16,516 nucleotides of DNA from NCBI GenBank assembly GCA_900543475.1, contig UQRU01000044.1, positions 1 to 16,516 on the forward strand. The letters are read 5' to 3'. The DNA is from an uncultured Eubacteriales bacterium. Lineage in GTDB: Bacteria > Bacillota > Clostridia > Christensenellales > CAG-138. The position numbers and the translations under genes are program-made. Under the pieces are notes generated by a model, which ran no database searches, was not told the DNA's origin, and was given only the letters and a program-made list of their open reading frames with translations. Every line of letters begins with the position of its first letter. The first letter of the stretch is position 1. This document shows positions 1 to 4,881 of this stretch, piece by piece.

Positions 1-73
1 CCCCCCCCCCCCCCCCCCCCCCCCAACAAAAACCCGGGGGGGGGCCCCCCCCCCCGGGCCCCCCCCCTCCCTT
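1..73. other. Low-complexity poly-C/poly-G contig end, probable artefact
   Basis: The first ~24 bases are all C. They are followed by a short A-rich patch and further runs of G and C up to about position 70. Nothing coding or structural can be read here. Such runs at a contig end are typical of sequencing artefacts (poly-G from two-colour chemistry, read here as poly-C) rather than genomic DNA. The boundary with real sequence lies somewhere between about 60 and 90. Confidence 0.7.
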
Positions 74-103
74 ATGAAACGACTTGTCCGTTTCCACACC
101 CGG

Positions 104-724
104 TCATGGAAGCCGCTCTTCCAGCTGCTGATAAAAATCCGCAATATGCTTACCGTCCACCAAGCCATGGTGGGCCAGGAGGGAGACGGGCAGGATGGTA
201 TCCTGGCCGTGGGTTTCATATTTTCCCCAGGTGATCCGGGGATTGCTGTCCGCAGGCATGGGGACGGGCTGGATCAAGGCGGAATAGGATAGCCAAGGCA
301 GGCAAGAGATAAAGAAGTAGCCGATGCTCTCCGCCGGGTCGGATATGCTGCCGCCGGCCTTGGCCGCTTCCTGGGCCTGGGCGGCATAGGGCAGGAATTG
401 CTCTAAGGGCATATGGCAATCCAGGGTGCAATATGCGAATACCCCGTCCGGCCGCATCACCGTATGGGAGGTTTTGCAGCAGGGGAACTCGATGATCTGC
501 TCTCCCAGGACCCGTTGCCGCAGGGCTGGCACAGCGTTGGCAGCCGCCGCCACCTCATATAAAAAGCGCAGGAAAAAATTGTGCCCCTGTGCCTTACAGC
601 GGCGCAAGAAAGCCGTAATGTCCACATTTCGGGTCACCCCCACATACGGAAACGCCAAGGAGCGAAAATAGGCGAAGTGTTCTTTGCGGGGATAGGCCTC
701 CATATCCACCACCCGATAATCCAT
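104..724 (-). CDS. Chloramphenicol acetyltransferase-like acyltransferase (CatA fold)
   Basis: This predicted protein of 206 residues belongs to the CoA-dependent chloramphenicol acetyltransferase superfamily, cytosolic trimeric enzymes that move an acetyl group from acetyl-CoA to a hydroxyl. The decisive feature is HHGLVDGKH near the C-terminus, which matches the family HHxxxDG signature. The second His (about residue 186) would be the catalytic base and Asp190 structural. Family-like segments are ITAFLRRCKAQGHNFFLRFLYEV near the N-terminus and the FFISCLPWLSYSALIQPV region before the active site. True CATs are about 213-220 residues, so it is slightly short but seems complete. The ATG at 724 has GGGAG eight bases upstream; an ATG two codons earlier is too close to it. 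Whether it acts on chloramphenicol is unknown, since many gut homologues have unproven substrates. It lies 109 bases downstream of the hydrolase gene on the same strand and may be cotranscribed. Confidence 0.85.
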   Translation of the reverse strand: MDYRVVDMEAYPRKEHFAYFRSLAFPYVGVTRNVDITAFLRRCKAQGHNFFLRFLYEVAAAANAVPALRQRVLGEQIIEFPCCKTSHTVMRPDGVFAYCTLDCHMPLEQFLPYAAQAQEAAKAGGSISDPAESIGYFFISCLPWLSYSALIQPVPMPADSNPRITWGKYETHGQDTILPVSLLAHHGLVDGKHIADFYQQLEERLP

Positions 725-833
725 GTGCATTTCTCCCTTCCGCAGGGTACGCCCATCGGCTTGCGATGGATGCGTCCCGCTGCTTGCGTTTATCCCATAT
801 GATATTCAAAAAGCGACCGGATCCCCGGCTAAT

Positions 834-1652
834 TCATCGGATACTTTCCATAAAGCTGTTGATCAAGCCGTTCACGGTTTCTGGGGCATCGGTATTGGCG
901 TTGTGGCCGGCATGTTCCACCCAACATAAGGGAATTCCGGTTTTTTTATGCCAAGCCTTATTATACCGGATACAGGAACCGGCACGGTCTTTCTTTCCGC
1001 AGATCAACAGGGCGGGACACGAAAGCTTATATGGCAGATCGGCTTCCATGGCCTCTGCGAGGATTTTAAAACCATGCCCCGACAACTGGCTATATCGCTG
1101 CTGGTCTCCCTGGTATTGCTGCATCATGGCCTGCATCAAAGCCCTTCCGTAAGCGGACGTAGCAACGCCCTTTACGCCCCATCTGCATAAAAGCCTCCAT
1201 GGCGTCAGCCGATATATGGGCTCCATTCGTTTGAGCAAAAACAATTCTATGCCCGTGATATATTCCCGCTGCAAAGGGGCCGAATCCATGGAAATGAACC
1301 CCTGCAGCTTATCCGGATACAATTCCCCATACGCCTGCCCGACATAGCCCCCCATGGATTGCCCCACAATCACAGGCTTTGCAATGCCTTGTGCCGTAAG
1401 GATTTCGTCCAGCCATCTGGCCTCATCCAATAAGTGAAAGTTTAATTGAAAGGGCCAAGAGGCCCCATGCCCTGGGGCGTCCCACACAAACACGGAATAG
1501 CGGCCTTGGAAAAAGGCGATCTGCTTGTCAAACAGCCTGTGATCCGCTGTCAGTCCGGGCAAAAAGACCAGGGCAAGCCCTTGATCCGCAGCTTGCCTGG
1601 ATATCCAGTAATGAATGGGGCCGGATTCTGTCTCATATATGGCTTCTTTCAT
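834..1652 (-). CDS. Alpha/beta hydrolase
   Basis: This is a 272-residue protein of the alpha/beta-hydrolase fold, probably a cytosolic esterase or lipase-like hydrolase. All parts of the catalytic machinery are visible. FLPGLTADHRLF (about 30-41) supplies the oxyanion-hole loop. GQSMGG carries the nucleophile Ser99 in the GxSxG elbow. The acid is likely Asp222 in CGKKDRAG, and the base is His250 in EHAGHNAN. WDAPGHGAS (about 57-65) is the usual strand-4 motif. There is no signal peptide. The start has an AGAGGAAAGG ribosome site about nine bases upstream. The CAT-like gene follows on the same strand. Upstream, at about 1.7 kb, is a short relic of an rlmD 3' end, so the pair may be either flanking chromosome or an older part of the island. 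The substrate cannot be predicted. Confidence 0.88.
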   Translation of the reverse strand: MKEAIYETESGPIHYWISRQAADQGLALVFLPGLTADHRLFDKQIAFFQGRYSVFVWDAPGHGASWPFQLNFHLLDEARWLDEILTAQGIAKPVIVGQSMGGYVGQAYGELYPDKLQGFISMDSAPLQREYITGIELFLLKRMEPIYRLTPWRLLCRWGVKGVATSAYGRALMQAMMQQYQGDQQRYSQLSGHGFKILAEAMEADLPYKLSCPALLICGKKDRAGSCIRYNKAWHKKTGIPLCWVEHAGHNANTDAPETVNGLINSFMESIR

Positions 1653-1697
1653 TCCGCTCGCCTTTCCTCTAACCCCACCAAGCAGTTTTGGAGAAGG

Positions 1698-1745
1698 TCA
1701 CTTTGTTAATAAGACCACCGTCTCGGCAGTTCTGTCTTTACGCAT
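1698..1745 (-). pseudogene. rlmD 3'-end fragment, copy C (ETVVLLTK-stop)
   Basis: In the short space between the permease and the hydrolase, the minus strand reads a 15-codon frame, MRKDRTAETVVLLTK, ending in TGA. The last residues match the extreme C-terminus of RlmD-type methyltransferases (HVETVVLLSK in the intact gene at 7.5 kb), which holds the catalytic-base Glu. An AGGAGG abuts the ATG, too close to serve as a normal ribosome site. From memory, short methyltransferase-end proteins with the same RKDRTAETVVLL sequence occur in mobile regions of gut Clostridia. The conserved ~88-residue tail seen after the other two copies is absent here. I read it as the outermost attachment-site scar of the island. 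Confidence 0.6.
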
Positions 1746-1819
1746 CCTCCTTGTTTCCTTACCATTGCCTATCCATGCAGGGGAATAGATAGGGCCAAAT
1801 TTACATTATCCATATACCG

Positions 1820-2473
1820 TCACAAATCGATCTTTTCAAAATTACGCATGGCCCTCTGCATAGAGAGCAAAGTAAGCGAAAAATATATCACCATTCCAAG
1901 CAGAAGAACACATATCTGCAATCCAATATGGGCAAACCCGAAGGCATTCAAAGCTGCCATGCCTGGAATATGGAACAGCGCCTCACCTAATCCTACCACA
2001 AGAAACGCCGCAACAATAAACGTCACAAATGGCCTGGCAAAGCGATAGGCGGTTTTGAAAAACCCGCCCACAAAGATACACTGGAACAGGCCCAATATCA
2101 GCAGCACAAAACCAAGATATACCAGATTGGCATTCATCAGCGGGTTGTTTCTGTAAACCTCCACTTCGGACAGTACGGTCATGCGGAGCAATGTTGCAGC
2201 GGCAGTTAACGCAAAATAACAAAACTCAATAAACCCGCAAAACAAATATTTTGCCCGAACTACGTCGGTCTTGGCTACCGGTAAAAGAGCCGTGTATAGC
2301 AGATCGTTTGCCTCCCTTGCAGTCTGAAAGGATTGAAACAAGCCCAGACAGAGGAAAAAGCTGCTGACCAGGATGGGATACCCGGGAATAAACGCTATTA
2401 GGCCGAAGGCGATGAAAATATACGAAAGAGGGGAAGCGGCCAACTTCATCTCCTTTTTTAACAGGGTCATCAT
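1820..2473 (-). CDS. ABC-2 type transporter permease (ABC2_membrane_5-like)
   Basis: This 217-residue integral membrane protein has about six hydrophobic helices and matches the small ABC-2 permease group. Characteristic features are a charged start (LLKKEMKLAASPLSYIFIAF), then FIPGYPILVSSFFLCLGLF, then a conserved cytoplasmic loop AREANDLLYTALLPVAKTDVVRAKY. It ends with a short cytoplasmic basic/acidic tail. It would form a homodimeric channel with the ATPase encoded just upstream. Its ATG overlaps the ATPase stop by four bases (ATGA) and has AGGAGGG eight bases ahead, so the two are translationally coupled. Such one-ATPase/one-permease exporters in Bacillota often act in peptide or antibiotic tolerance, or on unknown lipophilic substrates. 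The cargo here is not determinable. No clear intrinsic terminator is visible in the 75 bases after its stop. Confidence 0.85.
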   Translation of the reverse strand: MMTLLKKEMKLAASPLSYIFIAFGLIAFIPGYPILVSSFFLCLGLFQSFQTAREANDLLYTALLPVAKTDVVRAKYLFCGFIEFCYFALTAAATLLRMTVLSEVEVYRNNPLMNANLVYLGFVLLILGLFQCIFVGGFFKTAYRFARPFVTFIVAAFLVVGLGEALFHIPGMAALNAFGFAHIGLQICVLLLGMVIYFSLTLLSMQRAMRNFEKIDL

Positions 2474-3189
2474 ACGCTAGCCCTCCTTTCCAGCCTTAGG
2501 ATGGCCTGCTCAATGCTTTCTCCAGCTTCGCAGATATTCTTGATAAAATCGTCTTTCGAGCAGTTCGCCACAAGGCTTCCGTTCCGGATATACATAATAT
2601 CATCGGCGCACTTCTCAATATCAGAGGTGATGTGGGTGGAGAATAGGATGGAAACGCCCCGATCTTTTAATTCGGCAAAGATATCCAGAAGCTCATCACG
2701 GGAGAAGGGATCCAGACCGCTTGTAGGTTCATCCAGAATCAGGATCTCTGCTTTATGGGACAGCGCCAACAGGAGGTTAAATTTGACCCGCATTCCCTCA
2801 GAAAGTTCAGAGGGCATTTTATTCTCATCCAATGCAAACAAAGAAAGATATTCTTCATAAGCATCTTCGTCCCACGTGTCGAAAAAAGCCCTCGTAACGT
2901 CTACAATATCTCTGATCTTTTTCTTGGGGTAATAATTTACGGCTCCAGTAGAATAGCCGATTCTCTGCTTGATCTCCTTCTCGTGCCCGGAAAAAGGTAG
3001 CCCAAAGTAACGAATGTCTCCGCCGTCAGGGTGGACAAGGCCAAGGATGGATTTGATGGTAGTGGTCTTTCCTGCTCCGTTTCGGCCAATAAAGCCAACG
3101 ATCCGCCCGTAATCCAAGCTAAAAGTCATATCCGACAGGGTGAAGGAAGGATAGGTCTTTCTCAATTTACGTATCTCACATAAAAGCAT
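2470..3189 (-). CDS. ABC transporter ATP-binding protein
   Basis: This is a 239-residue nucleotide-binding subunit of an ABC exporter. Visible motifs are Walker A GRNGAGKT (35-42), signature LSEGM (129-133), Walker B ILILDEP with the catalytic Glu154, D-loop SGLDP (157-161) and the switch His186 in STHITSD. The Q-loop region reads IGYSTGAVN and lacks the usual Gln, as in some YtrB/YhcH-like ATPases. The start codon follows the stop of the AbrB-like gene directly (TAA-ATG), with AGGAGGG seven bases upstream. The order regulator > ATPase > permease is the common layout of small self-regulated ABC exporters. It should energise the downstream permease at the inner face of the membrane. Confidence 0.92.
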   Translation of the reverse strand: MLLCEIRKLRKTYPSFTLSDMTFSLDYGRIVGFIGRNGAGKTTTIKSILGLVHPDGGDIRYFGLPFSGHEKEIKQRIGYSTGAVNYYPKKKIRDIVDVTRAFFDTWDEDAYEEYLSLFALDENKMPSELSEGMRVKFNLLLALSHKAEILILDEPTSGLDPFSRDELLDIFAELKDRGVSILFSTHITSDIEKCADDIMYIRNGSLVANCSKDDFIKNICEAGESIEQAILRLERRASV

Positions 3190-3405
3190 TTACGATCCCT
3201 CCTCTTCTGTTTCAAATACGGCTGCGGCAAATTGAGAAAACATTGTCTTGGGCGGGATGGCAATCCCCCTTTTCTCGTCCCCCAACAACACCAGCGTGTC
3301 ACCGGGATGGATGTCGAAAATCTCCCTGGCCTGCTTTGGTATCACGATCTGCCCCTTTTCTCCCACCGTTGCCGTCCATGCATATTTCCCCTTTGGTCTA
3401 CCCAT
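3190..3405 (-). CDS. AbrB/SpoVT-family transcriptional regulator
   Basis: The predicted protein has 71 residues. After MGRPKGKYAWTATVG it carries the swapped-hairpin AbrB DNA-binding signature EKGQIVIPKQAREIFDIHPGDTL, then VLLGDEKRGIAI and a short C-terminal helix. AbrB-type proteins bind DNA as dimers. The start at 3405 is chosen because the AbrB domain begins directly after it and AGGGAG stands nine bases upstream. The frame is open further upstream but reads only through the promoter and older repeat DNA. It is the first gene of the ABC operon and abuts the ATPase gene with no gap. A 17-bp perfect inverted repeat covering its promoter and ribosome site is the obvious candidate for its own operator, so I infer autoregulation of the transporter. 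Confidence 0.88.
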   Translation of the reverse strand: MGRPKGKYAWTATVGEKGQIVIPKQAREIFDIHPGDTLVLLGDEKRGIAIPPKTMFSQFAAAVFETEEEGS

Positions 3406-3411
3406 TGCAAT

Positions 3412-3462
3412 CTGCTCCCTAGAAGTATGATTTGTATAACAAAGTATACTTCTAGGGAGCAG
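3412..3462. promoter_or_regulatory. 17-bp perfect inverted repeat, putative operator of the AbrB-ABC operon
   Basis: CTGCTCCCTAGAAGTAT at 3412-3428 is repeated exactly in reverse complement at 3446-3462, with a 17-base spacer. The promoter-distal arm (3412-3428) holds the ribosome site of the AbrB-like gene. The other arm overlaps the -10 box and the promoter spacer. Because that arm lies at or upstream of the expected transcription start, the repeat should act mainly as DNA rather than as an RNA hairpin. That points to a dimeric repressor site, most simply for the adjacent AbrB-like protein. Confidence 0.75.
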
Positions 3463-3471
3463 GTTTGTCAA
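3443..3471 (-). promoter_or_regulatory. Consensus sigma-A promoter of the AbrB-ABC operon
   Basis: On the minus strand TTGACA (3466-3471) is followed after exactly 17 bases by TATACT (3443-3448). These are a perfect -35 box and a five-of-six -10 box at ideal spacing. Initiation would fall around 3436, about 30 bases before the AbrB start codon. The strong core promoter and the embedded inverted repeat suggest strong expression held down by a repressor. Confidence 0.8.
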
Positions 3472-3479
3472 CTGCGGAG

Positions 3480-3568
3480 AGGGATATTTCTTCACATAAT
3501 TAAACGGGCGAAGATGCCACCCCAAATATCTTCGTCCTTCTGTCGTAATGTCCATGTAATCCAATCCT
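3480..3568 (-). pseudogene. Unassigned remnant next to copy A
   Basis: Beyond the point where copy A stops matching copy B, the minus strand reads GGLDYMDITTEGRRYLGWHLRPFN in one frame, ending shortly before the AbrB promoter. The wording (DITTEGRRYL) vaguely recalls the wing of a winged-helix regulator, but this is only resemblance. It has no start of its own and is probably debris from an inserted element. Confidence 0.25.
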
Positions 3569-3869
3569 CCCATAATACCGCAGCGCATCCATGATCGCCT
3601 TTTCCTTCTCCGGCGGGCATTCCGGCTGTCTGGGATTTTCAGATTTTGGCTTGTTGTAGTTCTCCCGCTCAATAATACCGTACTTCTGCTTGACCTGGGC
3701 GATGTATAAGTGACTGACTTTCAACCCGGTATGCTCCAGCACATAGGCTTTGATCTCCTCAGGTAGCCTTGCTTCCCGCGGCAGTCAAATCCAGTTCGTC
3801 CAGATTCAACCCCGCCTCGATATGCTACTTGGTATTGAGTTTTGACAAAAGGACCGCCGTCTCTACCAT
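3569..3869 (-). pseudogene. rlmD 3'-end plus tail, degenerate copy A
   Basis: This stretch repeats the end of rlmD and its downstream tail (copy B, about 7.27-7.56 kb) at high identity. Reading on the minus strand it begins MVETAVLLSKLNTK and then TAG at 3825-3827, the same amber codon as in the intact rlmD. In-frame HIEAGLNLDELDLTAAGSKAT follows. There a two-base loss relative to copy B creates a TGA and shifts the frame. The rest, VLEHTGLKVSHLYIAQVKQK and onward to PPEKEKAIMDALRYYG, continues in another frame, then diverges. It cannot make the tail protein. It marks one edge of the two-component module and one edge of the ABC module. Confidence 0.82.
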
Positions 3870-3935
3870 CCATCTGCCCGGATTGCAGATGTCGCAGCCA
3901 GCCCTTCCCAGCGTCAGACGGAAGCAAAGGTATAA

Positions 3936-4058
3936 CACACTAGACTTTCCGAGGGAAAGTCGTGTGCCACGAAACCGACAGTTTCTTTGGATTCTCCGCG
4001 CAAAGGGGAACCTATCCCCTCTGGACCCCCCAGGCAAAGGAGAACGCCGTTCTCCTTT
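3936..4058. repeat. Cluster of four stem-loops upstream of the response regulator
   Basis: The roughly 340 bases between copy A and the response-regulator gene hold no convincing gene. They do hold closely spaced inverted repeats. The first (3936-3966) pairs CACAC/GTGTG and GACTTTCC/GGAAAGTC around a GAG loop, with a two-base bulge. The second (3971-3985) is GAAAC/GTTTC. The third (4004-4020) is AGGGGA/TCCCCT. The fourth (4036-4058) is AAAGGAGAACG/CGTTCTCCTTT around one base. A weaker AGGG/CCCT pair follows at 4076-4094. No U-tract follows any of them. They could be a palindromic intergenic repeat element, a structured leader or element-end recombination sites. Confidence 0.6.
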
Positions 4059-4151
4059 GAAATTCCCATGCCAACAGGGACAATGCGCGACCCTATTGGA
4101 TGACGCAGAGCAAAGCCAAAGATTTTTATAATTTTTGAAAATCCGTTTTTG

Positions 4152-4180
4152 TTGACACAAAGAATACAAAACAATATTGT
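4152..4180 (+). promoter_or_regulatory. Promoter of the two-component operon with a palindrome at -10
   Basis: TTGACA at 4152-4157 is followed after 17 bases by TATTGT at 4175-4180, a plausible though imperfect -10 box, upstream of the response-regulator start at 4208. The perfect palindrome ACAATATTGT (4171-4180) lies across the -10, inside a longer AATACAA...TTGTATT symmetry (4163-4183). A regulator bound there would block or tune the promoter. The ribosome site AGGAGG (4195-4200) is seven bases before the ATG. Confidence 0.6.
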
Positions 4181-4207
4181 ATTTTATAAGCGGAAGGAGG
4201 GAAAGGT

Positions 4208-4879
4208 ATGAATCACAAAATTTTAATTGTGGAAGATGAGCCTAAGCTGCGGGAAGTATTATGCGATTTTTTCAGCAGCAAGGGTGAAGATCCCTTCGAA
4301 GCCCAGGATGGTATGGAGGCATTGGCGCTGATTGAAGAACAGGAATTTGACGCTGTACTTCTGGATATTATGATGCCGAAGTTAGATGGTTTGTCCGTGT
4401 GCCGGGCGGTACGAAAAAACAACGATGTTCCTATTGTTTTTCTCACTGCTCTCTCTGATGAGGAAGACAAATTGATGGGCTATGAACTGGGCGCTGATGA
4501 CTATGTAACAAAGCCCTTTACCATGTCTGTACTCTATGCCAAACTCATGGCTCTGATCAAGCGCAATCAGCGCAATGTTTTAGCCGGAGATCGAATGGAG
4601 GCAGGTGGCATCACCCTGGATCTGGCCCGGCAGAAGGCGTTTACTGAAAAACGGGAGATAACCCTGACGCCCAAAGAATTTGCCCTTCTGCGCTGTCTGA
4701 TGCAGAACAAAAACATGGTCATGAGCCGGGAGCAGCTGCTCATCAAGTGCTGGGGCTATGATTATGATGGAGAAAGTCGGGCGGTGGATACCCATATTAA
4801 GCGGCTTCGTGAAAAACTTGGCGATGCCGCTGACTGTATCAAAACAGTCATTAAAGCCGGCTACAGACTAGAGGGGTGA
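4208..4879 (+). CDS. OmpR/PhoB-family response regulator
   Basis: This is a 223-residue cytosolic response regulator. The receiver domain (about 1-120) shows the acidic pocket VEDE (8-11), the phosphoacceptor Asp53 in LLDIMMPKLDG, Thr80 in FLTALSDE and the conserved Lys102 in YVTKPF. The C-terminal winged-helix DNA-binding domain (about 128-223) contains LTPKEFALLRCLM, the REQLL recognition-helix approach, the VDTHIKRLREKLG helix and the final KAGYRLEG wing. It is the first gene of a two-gene operon; its stop falls just before the kinase start with translational coupling. The cognate kinase is encoded next. Targets are unknown. The palindrome at its own promoter and the nearby ABC operon are the obvious candidates. 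Confidence 0.95.
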   Translation: MNHKILIVEDEPKLREVLCDFFSSKGEDPFEAQDGMEALALIEEQEFDAVLLDIMMPKLDGLSVCRAVRKNNDVPIVFLTALSDEEDKLMGYELGADDYVTKPFTMSVLYAKLMALIKRNQRNVLAGDRMEAGGITLDLARQKAFTEKREITLTPKEFALLRCLMQNKNMVMSREQLLIKCWGYDYDGESRAVDTHIKRLREKLGDAADCIKTVIKAGYRLEG

Positions 4880-4881
4880 CG

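Noticed and set aside
3419..3455. Possible tRNA or riboswitch from the strong dyad near 3.43 kb
   Set aside because: One arm lies at or before the expected transcription start, and there is no cloverleaf or known aptamer core; it is better explained as a DNA operator.
3190..3672. 160-residue version of the AbrB-like protein
   Set aside because: The upstream part translates the promoter, the inverted repeat and the rlmD-end repeat. The AbrB domain, with a good ribosome site, begins at 3405.
3769..4131. Plus-strand 120-codon frame through the stem-loop region
   Set aside because: It crosses the repeat copy and all the stem-loops, has no ribosome site, and its translation resembles no protein.
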